From Antennarius striatus (taxonomy: Eukaryota > Chordata > Actinopteri > Lophiiformes > Antennariidae), in the NCBI RefSeq assembly GCF_040054535.1, contig NC_090785.1, positions 10,082,501 through 10,146,500 of the forward strand: 64,000 bases of DNA, in the 5' to 3' direction. The position numbers were made by a program, and so were the translations under genes. Position 1 is the stretch's first letter. Each line of letters starts with the position of its first letter. The notes beneath the pieces were generated by a model. It saw nothing but the letters and a program-made list of their open reading frames with translations. It was not told where the DNA came from and did no database searches. This document shows, piece by piece, positions 36,080 to 49,066 of this stretch.

Positions 36080-37200
36080 GGTGGAGGATGAGGGAGGTGG
36101 TTGATGGACGTGATGAATGTAGGATGGAGACAGACCCCCGGAAACGTACAAGGGACTCCCTCTTCACAGCGCTCTTCTTGGCGGCTCTCTATCCACTAGT
36201 TACCCCAGAAGACAACCAGCGAGTGTTTTCTGATGCATTTAAAGCTGTTGTTTCAGAATAAGATACCTGGAAAGAGCGGGATCAGCCCTCATACGTCGCA
36301 AAAGCACCATTTGCATTATACACACCCTCTCCTTTGCTTTGAAAAGCCTGTTTATTTGCACAGCATAAGAAGGTGTACAAGCCGTTTTTAAAATTTACGC
36401 AGTCTAAAATTCATAATATTTCAAAACGGCAGTCACTAAGACGATTTTATACAAGTTAGTTAGCAGTTATTTCAAGTCATTACAAAAAAAAACAGCAACT
36501 GGGTCCCAGGTCGTGTAGCGATGTCTTTTCAAAATGGAACAGTTTGGGCTTTTTCCCCCCACTGTAAAATTAAGTATTTTAAAGGAAACAGTCGCACGCA
36601 ATTCGCTTTTAAAACAAAGGTTTCATTAATACCGAATCTCCTAGCTGACAGCTGCAACTCGATTTAAAGCGTGTCGTTCCTTCTCTGCCACGAAAAGCTT
36701 TTCAAGTTAATACATCCCTAAACACAAGATGGCTAGCTGTCGAGCGCTAGCAGACTAAAGGAACAAGCTACTCAAATGCTTGTTAGGAAAAAAAAAAAAG
36801 TTAATTACGTGTGTCCGTGAATAAATTGCAACTAAACTACAATAGGTAACCTACTCAGTTGTAAAGTTACACCCCTCTGCGCTGGCTTATCAAGGTTAGC
36901 ACAATTTCGATTTTAAAGCTAGTTCGCGGCTAACAGGAAGCGGAGTCTAGAGGAAAAACAAGTCCAATAGTTCCGACATTACAAGCTAGCTAACGTCGCA
37001 ATGTGTCGAGGTTAGAATAGCCGTAAAACAGTGTTAATAGCGGATTACCTCAAACCGGATGCCTAGACAGATAGCCACCTTATCTGTCAAATGAGGTGGA
37101 CAGTATTTGTCCAATTTAAATCTCCTCTCACATTTGCTATCGAGTGTTTTCTCTGGTCAGCGGGGAGTGTAGCGAAGATCAATCAATGGGAGTTTCGCAT
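36080..37200 (-). promoter_or_regulatory. 5' region of rnf38
   Basis: Follows the start codon of rnf38 on its upstream side. It begins GC-rich near 36080-36200 and becomes mixed. The 5' untranslated region and promoter should be here. No specific element can be assigned. Confidence 0.4.
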
Positions 37201-38067
37201 CTCTACTAAGTCCACTCAATCGATCACAGAAAAATACGTAGCTCTTCCCAGCAATAATCTGTAACGCGTTCCGAAATAAATCATAGTAGACCAGCTGTAT
37301 TGGAATATAATTTTTATCAAAAGCTGGTCAGAACAGGATTTGATAAATTAACAGCGATTGAGGCCGATTTTGAGTATCACTTTTTTCGTAGGATTCGACT
37401 AGTTCGGACTGGCAAACCTCTGTCTACTGCTCAGTTCATTAATAATTCAGCAGTTTCATACCCCTAATATTATCAGACAACGCTTTGAAAGCCGCTGCCT
37501 TGGTATTCTTTCTTGTATACTCGTGAAGCATGAAGACTATCCTCCTTTTGAAGGGAAATTCACGTTAAATGTTAAATCTTTCGGCCGTCTTCTTGGAGGA
37601 ATGAAATATGATTTAAGTAGATTCTTATCCGTTATCACGAATCAAACATCACTTACCCATCACCTACCTAATGAGGACACACACACACAAGTCGTCTTCG
37701 GAGATTCATGTTTGTTATTTATTCAGTTTCCTTTACAAAAACCAATCAAACTTCTGTGATCGACTGTATTTCAAGTATTGTACTGACTAGTATTATATTT
37801 ATACTGTATATTTTAAAATCAAACCCCACTTCATGCCGAGCAATGGCAAGCAGGAGAAACATGGAACAAAACAGTAAGTTGAATTTTTTTGCAGTCAGTA
37901 AAATATATTTTCCAAATAAGGTTAAGATACAAATATACATTAACCGACTGTGAATGACCAACCTTCAACTGTATAAGCTAATCTTTCAAAGAAAATAAAT
38001 AAACCACTTGATCAAACATGGGTATAAAATCAAGCATATGTACAGAAACTTTTTAAAAAATCTATTT
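37201..38067. other. Interval between the rnf38 promoter and the zcchc7 3' end
   Basis: AT-rich with only short frames and no recognised coding domain. The part next to 38068 is likely the zcchc7 3' untranslated region. Confidence 0.5.
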
Positions 38068-41000
38068 CTATCGTCTTCGATGTCGCACTCTTTGTTCAAG
38101 GGAAGACATATAACTAGAGGGATACCAATCATGCTTTATTCCCCTTCTTCTTTTAAATCTCTCTGTTTCTCTGCTTTTCCTGGTCCTTCTTCCACCCTCC
38201 TCATTTCCCATCTTCATCTTTGGTGAGACTGTACACTGACCATGGAGTGGGGACCTGAAGGGGACTGCAGTGTCCACTTCTTCTTCAAGGTTCCCTCTGG
38301 ATCTAACCATTAGTCCACTTTCCCGTCTGGCTTGAGCTTCTCTCCTTAGTCTCTTCACCTCCCGTCTTTCTCTGCGCTTCTCTGGCCACGTCTTCCTCCT
38401 GTCAATACGACTGCAGGTTTCCTGCTTTGTCCTGCTCCTGCCTTGTCCTGTGTGACTCTCCTCACCACTCCCTTGTCTGGGTTCAGGGTACCTCTGATCA
38501 TTCAGGGATCCTGAACTCATAACCTCTGAGAACAAAGTAGTGACAATATTCCTTAAAAATAAGAACCTTGGTTGGTGGACAATAAGTTGAATTAAACACA
38601 CATGATATCTGTTTCACAAACATGATGAATTGTGTTTTCTTTTAACTGCCTGGAAAATACATTTTTAAAGTGTCTTCAAAAATATTTGAGTTTTGTGAAC
38701 TACGAAGATCTTAATTGAGAATCTGGGTAATTTATTACCCATTTTATATTAAACTGATAACTTGTTTGTTATCAGTTTAATATTCTCGAAACTGATAACA
38801 AACAAGTTATCAGTTTCAAGACTATTAAACAGGCTTTTGTCTTCATTAGTAGGCATGTATGATGAAACACTGAGTGAATTATCTATGCTGGTTAATTCAC
38901 AAGAGGAAATATTAACAAAAATGTGATATATTTAACTGACTACTTTTTTGCAACAAAGTGAGATTATCTACATAACATCCTTGAACGGTAATAACATTTT
39001 GTTTTGACATATTGCAAATGGACATTAATGTGTTGATAGCAAAAAGCTCTGAAATGCGTGGGACAAGACTAAAAAAGGCAGATAAACTTAGACCCAACAA
39101 CTGAACGGTTTCCACTGTCACTACGAAAGACTTGACCGTTGTCTATGGAACTTTATCCCGTTACCCCATCAACAAGAAACTGGAGAGAGCATCTACTTCA
39201 TGTTACAATGAAAGCAAACCATGCAAAAAGACCTTTGGATCAGTAGCTTAAATTTTCCACAAATTTTCTTGTTTAAAAAAAAAAAATTACAGGTACACAA
39301 ATTACAATTTATGTAAATGTTTGTTTTATTGTGTACTGAGTGTAATAGTAATGTATATCCTATAATTTTCTCCATGTTATATCACCTTTGGCTGTTTTCT
39401 GTATCCTGCATCCTTCATTTTGGAGGAGGTCTTCATTGGTGTCGTAGTGGGAAACATATGGAAGTGAAGGAGAAGTCCCACCAATCATCCTCTTTTTAGT
39501 GCACTCCTGGTACCAACAGAGAGAAAGAGGCATTAATGTGGGGGCACAGAAAGAGAAAACATGATGGATGGAAAAAGATGATGGAGAACGGTGGTGTAAC
39601 AAAACCCAGGATATTGCTACATCTTGCAAGATCATTGTGTCAAAAAGTTCTAGTGTCTATAATGTGTATTCCTGGATAGTAAATTCCCATTTTTAAATTT
39701 TCTGTTGGGGGCCCTGGTAATATTTGTTAATAAAAGTGGACTGAAGACACAGGCTTTTGCTTCCAGGTCTATTGTTTTTTAAGAGTCCTTCTGTATTGAA
39801 TGTTATGTCAGAATGATTGATATTTAGGGAGCATTAACTGTGGTCTCTCTCTATGAAGGACAAGACATGTTTACTCTGAGGGGCTGGTGGAGTGTGCAAC
39901 CAGATGTTTGATCTGAATGAAAATTTGTCAGTGACAGAACAGTTTATTAAATATTCAGAAATGCTTAAGGTCAAATTTATTTACCTAGAGCAGTGTGCTA
40001 CTGCAGAAGTCAACTCAATGAATTTTTCATCGAGTGTTCTTATAGACCTAACAATCCCTGAAGAGCAACAACTTGCCAGCATCAACAAGGTAAAAAACAC
40101 ACTTTTAACTGGGTGGCTGCTTGAAACCATAAATAAAGTGTTTCTGAGTCATTTCTGCCTCTCAAGAGCCAAATATTATCAGCTTACGATGTTTGTCCCT
40201 CTGATGATGTAACACAAAGAGATTCACAGACCATAATAACACAACGGTCATGCTCGGAATTGGAAGTTTAAATGCTTGAAATGCTAATGGCGTCACATGT
40301 TTTAGGCGCGTTTTTACTTTAATTTACATTTTTCCAATTGTGTCATTGAATACTAACATTAGTTAGTATTCAATGACACAATTGTTTAAAAGTAATCAAA
40401 TATGTGATTTAACACTAAAATTAAGCCTGAGATTTATACAGATTTTAAATATTCTCCTTTTAGGAGGTGATCAGTAAGAAAGCAGTGACATTTTAACAAT
40501 TGGTTCTAACCAATATATTCATACATTTTTAACCGGAAAACACAATGATATTACATTATCCTTGTAATAGTAGCCTCTGAGCTTCAAAACTTGAGCTGGA
40601 AGTCAGATTTAAATGGTTGCCATGCAAATATGGCAACAATGAGCTGGTATCTCCTCCAGGGTGTACCCTGCTTTTACCCATAACTTGAAAGGCAGATAAG
40701 AGAGAATTATAATCATCTCATCTATGAGAAAATTAATGGATGAATTCGAAATTTCAATAGAGAATTATGGACCAACTCATCACTCATCAAGTCAGTCAGT
40801 AAGTCACACAAAAGCATGCAACCAGTGCAGAGGGAGACATGAGAAACAGATTGAAGAATAAGACAAAAGAAGAATAAGAGATTAAGGGGAATGGCAAACG
40901 TAAGAAGGAATGAAGAGATACTAAAAGAGAAGGATTTCTTTCATTAGACACTTACATAGCCGTAATGACCCCTCTCAGAGCAGTTGAAACAGTGAGGGAG

Positions 41001-44000
41001 GGATGTATGTTTGAGTGAGTGGACAGGATGATGTCTGGTTGGAACCCCTAACCTTATCTGGAAAAAAATGTTTAAATGTAAAAAGGAATATAGGTGATGT
41101 CATAACACAAATCCATGAATACAAACTTTATCATTTCACCAAACGCCCACACGCATACCTACAGACAATCTGTGACCAATTCACATACGTTGTATGTTTT
41201 TAGAGGTGGGAGGAAGCCGGAGGACCCAGAGAGAACCCACGCAGACAAGGGGAAAACATGCAAACTCCGCACATCAAAACCAGAACCTTTTTGCTATGAG
41301 GCACACAACCCACTACACCCCCACGGCACTATTCTATTTAACCCAATTAAATTTGGTTTTATTTGAAAAGTTAGGTTTTGTTCTGAATGTTTTGATGTGC
41401 GATTGCAATCGTCTTGTCTAAAAGATGGATAGATGGATGGATGGATGTTTAGAAAGATTGGTGAATTCTGCTTAGTATGGGCATTAGATCAACTTCAGCT
41501 CACCGTAAAGTGGTATTGTCTCCAAGTATCAGGGCAGGTCTAAGGGAAAAAGGAGAAAATTACTGTTTACTAGCATAGCCAACGTATTGCCTGACCATAG
41601 TGAAGATGAGAAACTGTTTGTAAAGATAAAACATATCTAAAAAGAGGTCCACTTATGCCTGAGGTGAAGGAGTGTCAACAATGCCAAACCCTCAACTTTC
41701 CTTCAACATGGCAACACACTTAGGAGCAATCACATGGGCCAGCCTCAGGGGAAAGATCTGTAACTCACATCAGAGAGGTGCCCTGCCATACCACAGCGCT
41801 GGCAGTGCTGGTTCCACATCGGGGGCCTGTCACAACGTGTGAAGCCATGTGATGGAAGGCCACAGCTGGAGCAGGGGCGGCCAGGACAGTCCCTCTGGAT
41901 GTGGCCCTGGGTTCCACAAAGGATGCAGATGGGACATTTCTGTTGACACAGAGACAACATGTTTCTGCTTACAGAAAAACTGAGCGTTAAAAAGTCTTCA
42001 ATCAACCCGGAACTACAATGAAACATTTTTTAATTTATGGTGGCCTGTGAAGGATAGAAACATTAAAGATAAGGTAAAATAGTCAGTTCAAACAAGATTC
42101 AACATAATACGTTATAAATGAACGGTATTAAATACCATCTGTTTTACAACTTCAAAGCATAATGTCTTACAAAAGCACAGTAATATATTTACTGTTTAAG
42201 TAGTTGAAAATAAAATAGTTTGGAAACACTGAAAGATGAAGAGAAGAGTGAGCAGAGAAGAAAAAAAGAAAAGAAAAAAAAGAAAAGAAAACAGAACAGA
42301 TTTGTATCTTAAGTATCTTAGACTTAAGTATCTTAAGTATCTTAGACCAAGCAAGTTTATTTTTAGAACTCTAATCTATGAGTTACATTTATTTATCAAA
42401 AATCTTAAAGGAAACATGGGCGTGTTCATTTACCTTCTGGTAGTAGCAGCTTTTGGCAAGGTGCCCTGTCTTGTTGCAGATGTTACAAATCAAAGCAAGG
42501 CCAAAATAGCGGCTGGGGAGACACCAATTATCACCAGACTAGATAAAAAGAGAACAAAAACATGACAGACACAGTTCAAAAGTCTGTTTTTGGTGTGTGC
42601 TGACAAATTAGAACACAGACAATGAATGCTTATTGATAACTATCCTCAGTACACAAAACAGTTTGTTTTAATATTTTTTTCAAAAATATCATTGAGAAAT
42701 ATTTTAAGTGTAACACATTTTCTATATATGAATAAAATTCAAAAAAATGGAACAAAATTTGTTTTAAATGTTTGACTATATAAAAAAAATGTAAATAAAA
42801 TAAAATAAAATGAAAATACAGTCCATCTCAACACATACTTCAGGTAAAACTACAGCAGAAGGCTGATACCTGAAAATAAATGCATATTATGTTACCTTGT
42901 CTTTCTCTGATACAAGCCAGGCATCCTTTGCTTTTCCATCTATAAAACAGAGAATGAGAAACAAAAAACATTGAGTTGTGTAGACACTAATGAAGTATAT
43001 TGTCTAATAAAAGCCAATGCATTCTCAAGCCTGAAGCTTCTCACAATAACCAACTTTGCTGAAACAAGTGCTCCTGTAACCAGTTGGCATTTCATGAATA
43101 TTCCTATGTACAAACGTACACTTTCCAAAAAGTTTACACATTCAAAAAAAGTTGATTATGAGAGGACTGCAAGGAAGTTAAGACACCAAAAAAATACTAT
43201 TATCTAGAATACAGTGGTGGGCGGTCAGGGCCAGCAAGGCCTTCTCTGCTGGTCTAACATAAAAAGAAATCATGATATTTATGATAACAGTTAATTATAT
43301 TTTAATGCATTTCCTTTAAATACATATATTCAAATATGTGTATAAATTTATAATTCTACATTTGGATGTATGACATAGACCAAAAGTGGGTCAGTGTTCT
43401 ATTTTAGGTTAGAGAGGTTTTATCCAATCAGAATTCAGCTAGCTTGTGTTGCCAGGTTGAATGAAATCTGCCCAGGGCCTTCAGAATCTAGAGTGCAGGT
43501 TTCCCTGCACTGTGAGTGAACGGGAACATATAGTTAATAGACAGATGAGATAGCCAATCAGATCACGAGTTGGTGAGGCTAAGGCCTTCTAGCTGGCCTC
43601 ACGTTCACCTGAGATGTACGTGTCGTGTGATTGGATACTCACTCTGAGAAGGCGGCCCTATGCAGACGCACATTTGAAGAGAAGCTCTATTGAGAGGACG
43701 GTCCGATCCCTGAAGGAGCTAACTTGTTCTAGCTAACCTGTTCTAGCTAACGGAGAGTTTTTGAGGACAGAAAGAAGAATGGATTTTGTGTTTAAATAAG
43801 CCGTTTAAACAGCTGTTTCGGTGATTACAAGAATTTTATTTATATGATTTTTAATATTTAATGTTTTTGTAATTCAATTTAATTTATATCAAATCAATTG
43901 TAACGAAATAAAATGACAAATAAACTAAAAAAAAAATCTTGCTCTTTTGCGATGCGTGTAAATAATGTGGCACACTTACTCAGCTGTGTGATTGTGGTGG

Positions 44001-45726
44001 AAATACACAAAGAGGCTTGTTTCCCTACTGGAAAATAGCTCATTTTATACATTGACTAGTTGACTACATCGGTGGCAGTGGTGGGAGCAGCTTATAGTAT
44101 TATAGTTTGTATTTATTCACGTTTGACTAAATAGAACATAACTGAAGGCCTAGGTGTGAAATGCACAGCCTGCCACTGCTAGAATGTACTGTATATATTC
44201 AGTATTGCTAGAAGAAAACTAAAAACATCCGATCTGACGCCTTTATTGTTCATAAGCTAAAAAGAGCTTATTTATTTTGACATACCAGCATTCTGTGAAG
44301 CGTCCTCTTGCAAGATTATTGTACATTGTACTGTACGCTACTGTGCTGGTGGCCCTTATAACATCACCATAGCACACACTCCAACGCATTGATGGATTGA
44401 TTGATTTATTGATAGACTGATTGATTACAAATAATTAATGCAGATTAACTTGAATTATTTGTGTATTATTTGTAACAATTATATGAATATTATTATAATA
44501 CATATTCTTAATTGTGACTTCATTTGTTAAGTACTAGTTGACTAAATATTTTAAAAACGTCAGCTTGATATTTGATGTTCATCAAATCTGCTGTATGTTA
44601 ACCATGTATTAGCAACATCTTTACAAAACATGCGTGGTGGCAGTTAGAAGGTTGGCAGTGCTTTTCCTGATGAAATAACCAACCAAGCAACAAGTAACCT
44701 AGGAGCAAAGATCCAAGGATTGATTACATGTCAAAAAAGATCAAGAAATAAGAAATAACGAGGAATAAGAAAGATATAATAATACAGTAAAGCTAATAAG
44801 ATGGAATGATTTTGCAGGGCCGCGACTTGGTGAAAGTTTGTGAATTGTCAGGAGAAGCATTGTACACTCACTAAAATATCTCTGCATAACTTTATGTAAA
44901 AGTTAAATGTGGAGAAAAAAATCTATCCGCGCACAACTTTATACATATCGTTAAAACAATGTCCATCTATTGCTATCAATTACTTTAACCCTCATGCAGT
45001 TACTGGGTATGATGAAGTGATCAGTTGATGTATTGGTGTTTTCTGTTTCTCTCCAGGCAGAATTATCCAAAAACTACTAATCATTCTTCTAATAAAGTTG
45101 AATTTTCACTGACAGAAATATTAATAATAAATTATATTCTGATGTTGGACAGGGTTAGATGGAGGCTATTTATTTGCTGTGGCGACCGCTGAAGGGAAAA
45201 GCTGAATGGAAAAGAAGTATTCTGATGTTGACTCATTGGATAAAAAAGCTGGTTCAACTTTAGAGTGCACTACATGTGAGCAGAGCAGAAATTACATCGT
45301 GATCTATACAAAATATGTATGCCAAGCTTAATTTAGGTACCGAATAGAATGAATGAGATCATTAGTCTCACCTTCTTCTCCAGAATCCTCCTCATCGCTG
45401 TTCCAGTAGCTCAAGTTGAGCTGGATGTTCGAGTCTCCCAACTGCGCATCTCTTCCGAGGATCATCCACTCCTCGATGTCCTGGTCCTCCTCCTCCTCCT
45501 CTGAGTCTACACTGGGGATGGTTCCGCTCGTCTTGGCGTTTCCAGAGGGAAACGCCAAGACGAGCGGAGGAGAACTTTCTCTTCTCAACCGTGAAAACTG
45601 GTAGTCCTGTTGACTGAACTTAACCTCTCCGTCATCTTCTGAACTACCGGAGTCCTCGAAAAAGAAGAGCTCGTTTTTACCAACACCCTCATCACAGATG
45701 TCTTCATTGTCTTTCATATAGTCCAT
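38068..45726 (-). CDS. zcchc7: Zinc finger CCHC domain-containing protein 7 (Air-type TRAMP subunit)
   Basis: An RNA-binding zinc-knuckle protein. ZCCHC7 is the vertebrate relative of yeast Air1/Air2 and works with MTR4 and the PAPD5/7 polymerase in nucleolar RNA surveillance. Eight exons on the minus strand: 45372-45726, 42896-42939, 42434-42538, 41769-41939, 41504-41539, 40956-41057, 39386-39506 and 38068-38525. They total 1392 nt (463 residues). An acidic N-terminus (DSEEEEEDQDIEEWMILG) precedes five CCHC knuckles at about 151-164, 173-186, 191-204, 214-227 and 260-273. Three of these are CNICNKTGHLAKSC, CILCGTQGHIQRDC and CFNCSERGHYGYEC. The WRQYH motif after knuckle 4 is typical of the family. 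The last exon is Arg/Lys-rich. The acceptor of exon 6 was set at the strong pyrimidine tract because the nearer AG breaks the frame. Exon 1 contains a perfect inverted repeat. Confidence 0.92.
38751..38816. repeat. Nested perfect palindrome in zcchc7 intron 7
   Basis: The 28-bp segment 38751-38778 is the exact reverse complement of 38789-38816, separated by 10 bp. Each arm is itself a palindrome with 11-bp stems (AAACTGATAAC and GTTATCAGTTT). Confidence 0.9.
40335..40384. repeat. Perfect 23-bp inverted repeat in zcchc7 intron 6
   Basis: Arms 40335-40357 and 40362-40384 are exact reverse complements around the 4-nt loop ATTA. Confidence 0.92.
41202..41330 (-). mobile_element. SINE 5' part, inverted, in zcchc7 intron 5
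   Basis: Reverse-complement match to the head and body of the 18990-19341 SINE, including GGGAGGAAGCCGGAGGACCC and AACATGCAAACTCCGCAC. The 3' part is absent or diverged. Confidence 0.65.
43212..44178. mobile_element. Non-autonomous hAT-like transposon in zcchc7 intron 1
   Basis: The left end is CAGTGGTGGGC and the right end GCCTGCCACTG, imperfect inverted termini. They are flanked by an 8-bp target duplication, CTAGAATA (43204-43211) and CTAGAATG (44179-44186), matching at 7 of 8 positions. An 8-bp duplication and CAGTGG ends are typical of hAT elements. The 967-bp body has no transposase frame. Confidence 0.75.
45165..45215. repeat. Interspersed-repeat tail fragment
   Basis: TGCTGTGGCGACCGCTGAAG followed by GGGAAAAGCTGAATGG resembles a tail sequence seen in many fish interspersed repeats. 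It is too short to assign to a family. Confidence 0.35.
45523..45568. repeat. Perfect 21-bp inverted repeat inside zcchc7 exon 1
   Basis: Arms 45523-45543 and 45548-45568 are exact reverse complements with a 4-nt loop, GC-rich, and lie fully within the coding sequence (region PPLVLAFPSGNAKTSG). Confidence 0.93.
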
Positions 45727-46928
45727 AGCATAAACTGAACAGCACCAACCAACGATCGCTCACTGCATTGCTATCAAAAAAAGTGGCGATTGATCATTTA
45801 TCACATTTTTTTATCAATAGCAGACACCTCAGAAACATTCGTTTTTGTTGGTGAGGTATTCATAAAACGTATCATTACGAGGTTTATGGGCAAACATGTG
45901 ACACGTGGGTAGGTGGGTTACCACCAGGCTAACCGGCGCTATGCTAACTCATAATCGCGCTGTTGTAGCAGACTGGTAAATTAGATAAATTACTAAACCA
46001 TGTGGAATTGATCTTAAAAACCAACCCCTGCTCTTACAGGTTTCACTTCACCTCATGAGGTCACGCTGCCTGTATTATGTTTCCCTTCCATACATGTGAA
46101 AGGGCTGTCAACTTTGCTATTTGTACTGTATTACTAGTCACTCTCATTCCTGTTAACAAGTTTGTAAAGCGTTACCCCCAGTTTCCGGCGCTGACATGTT
46201 GGTCAACCAAAACTGATTCCGGAGTTTTAAAACTACCTCAGTGAGTACTATCGAAGGTGCAGGTAGGTATCGGTTATGACGGCCCACATTTTTATAAGCA
46301 TTTGTACTGTGTTAGTTGTAGACGGTCACTAAATGGTTCCTACGTTTAAAGGATATTGGAAATTATTTATATTGTCCGCAGCTGGGAGATAGTGGCAAGC
46401 AAAGGGCAAAGGATTTCATGTAATATATTATTGTTTGTTTTTGTTGATTTTTTTCAAAACAAATAAACAATATATATCTCCGCAGTAACAGATAGATGTT
46501 AAATTGTTTTGAATGAAATATCAGTCAGAGACTGATCAAAATGGTGTTATTTGGAGGGAGGTGGTGTTACAGTTTTTTTGTGCGTGTTGTTGTTTGGTTG
46601 GTTGCTTTGCTTTGGTTCTGTGGAACTATTGGATTCGGATAGTCCATTTCTAAGCCTACAATTTTCTAAAACTTCCCAAAATCCCTCTTTGATCACCTGA
46701 ACTAGAGTAATATCGCGCGTTGAAGCGCGTGCACGCGTGGTTGTCATCCAATGGCAGGATCGCGGCGCTGTCCCCCGCCCAGGTGCTGCAGGCAGGTTGC
46801 TGTTCCACAAAAACATGCGAGACGATATCGTACAGTATCCATTTGCAAACTTTTTTTGAGCGTTTATCGTCTGACCAAGAATGAGATATTTGTTCGGAGA
46901 ATCCAGCTGCCAATCACCCCGTTCAGTC
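45727..46928. promoter_or_regulatory. Bidirectional promoter region of zcchc7 and the pax5-like gene
   Basis: The 1.2 kb between the divergent start codons of zcchc7 and the pax5-like gene. It contains an E-box-like ACACGTGGG near 45900 and CpG-bearing sequence near 46690-46800. In human, PAX5 and ZCCHC7 are also head-to-head, so shared regulation is plausible. No start site can be placed from sequence alone. Confidence 0.5.
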
Positions 46929-48975
46929 ATGATGGACCTACGCTTTGCACAGGTGCCGCTCACAGTTACGCACAGTAAGTAAAGATGTGTCTCACTGGAT
47001 TAAAGTTGGGATATATCAGAGCGATTTGAATGATTTTTAAATGCGAGTCTGTCAGTTCTGAGGCTAAAATACAATTGCATGGTGGTTACTTTTTATCGGT
47101 GTTTCTTTGCTGCGCTCCGGCGCACAGGGCACGGTGGAGTGAACCAGCTCGGCGGGGTGTTCGTGAACGGGCGCCCGTTACCGGACGTGGTCAGACGGAC
47201 CATCGTGGAGCTCTCGCAGCAGGGCGTTCGTCCCTGTGACATCTCCCGCCGGATGCGCGTGAGTCACGGCTGTGTCAGCAAAATACTGACCAGGTAAATA
47301 TAATGTCATTTACTTTCATTTTTATTCAGTAAAACATCTATGGTTGTTTTAATAGATATGATTTTGGAGTAGATGTAGAACTAAATAATCTATAAGCCTT
47401 TTACAATATACTGTAATCAGTTTATGTTCACACACTGGCTTCTTAAAATGTTCTTATGTAATCTGGAACTGTAAAACTAGTTTCACTTAAATGCATGAAT
47501 GTATTTTGCCTACATTATTTTCATGTATTATAGGCTAACAGTTAAATATGTATATATCTGTATAAATTCTAGTTGTATTTTAACTAATAGGCCTGTGTGC
47601 ACCATTTACTCACAGCAGTATTGTGGGATCAAATCCAGACCTGGGGTCTTTTCAATCTTTGTGTGGTGTTGTGTTCTTCCTGTGTCTGCATGGTGTTCAG
47701 GCTAATGCCCACAGAACAAGACAACCTTGTGACTTAATAACCCATGGGTGTAAATATCAATGAGTTGATTGTTTGTCTCAAGTAAAGTTAGCTCTGTGAT
47801 GAACTGGGGTCACCTCATGGCATACCTCAAATTATAGAGAACTGATGGATAGTTAGGATTATGCCTGTTCATCCCAGCATTTATTTTTCCGAAATTACTT
47901 TATTGGTGATAAAAATTTAATATAAAGGCCATGTGCTTTTTTTGCTTTTTGAATCTATATTTGCATTTTATTTATTCCAACAAATATGTATGGAAATATG
48001 TTGTTAACCCTCTTCACAACTATGAACGTTGTGAATTCAGGTTCAATGAAACAGGAAGCATCAGACCAGGAGTGATTGGAGGTTCAAAGCCAAAAGTTGC
48101 AACTCCCAGAGTCGTGCAAACGATCCTCCATCTGAAGCGCACCAATCCCAATATATTTGCTTGGGAGATCCGAGACAGGCTGCTGCAGGAGAGAGTGTGT
48201 GACAAAGACAGTGTGCCCAGTGTCAGCTCCATCAACAGGTATCAATCTCGTGTGTGAGTATGCTTTCAAAATGCAGTCTGCTTCCAATACACAAGATAAG
48301 TAACATAAATAACTGAAGTTAAGATACTGTACAGTAAATGATGGTTGCATGATCCAAGAGTGACGTCACACTTTCTGCATGCATGTTTAAATCTGTGATT
48401 CCCTGTTCTTTATTTTGATAGCTGGCGGGCTGTACTGCATGTTAGTGTATGTGAAGGTGCATGTTAGTGTGTGTGAGTTCCTCCCCACCCTGTTTCAACT
48501 TGGCAGCCTGGTAAGAAATTTTATTGTACATAGCCAAACCACACACTAGAATATCATGATAAAATAGGCTGTGCAGTGAAAACCTTTTGGTACAGTGGAT
48601 GGTTTGTTTTTTACCAATTTTTAAGGAACACATAATAGTGGCCGCAAAGAGACAGCCTTTCCTGTTTTAATACAGTGCACTAAAATACTCCTGAAAACAT
48701 CTAATGCCAGTTAATGCATATAACTGTATTACAAGTAGTTCCTTGTGATTTTGCAGAATCATCAGAAACAAAGTCCAGTCTGAGTCTTTTGAAGCAGGTA
48801 AGTTTATCTGTTCCATGTATTCTTTCACTAACTGCATCTCTCTTATGTTTACTATCATTAATGTCTGTCCCCTGTAGCATCGTCTTCTAGGGGAACTGTT
48901 TATTCCTCTGAGTCCAAGTTCTACATCAGTGGAATTCTAGGAATCAGGAAATGCAACAGCAAGGAAGGTAAAAGA

Positions 48976-49066
<91 letters not shown>

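Noticed and set aside
39892-40212. 106-codon plus-strand frame inside zcchc7 intron 6
   Set aside because: No domain, no neighbouring exons in phase, AT-driven composition. Treated as chance.
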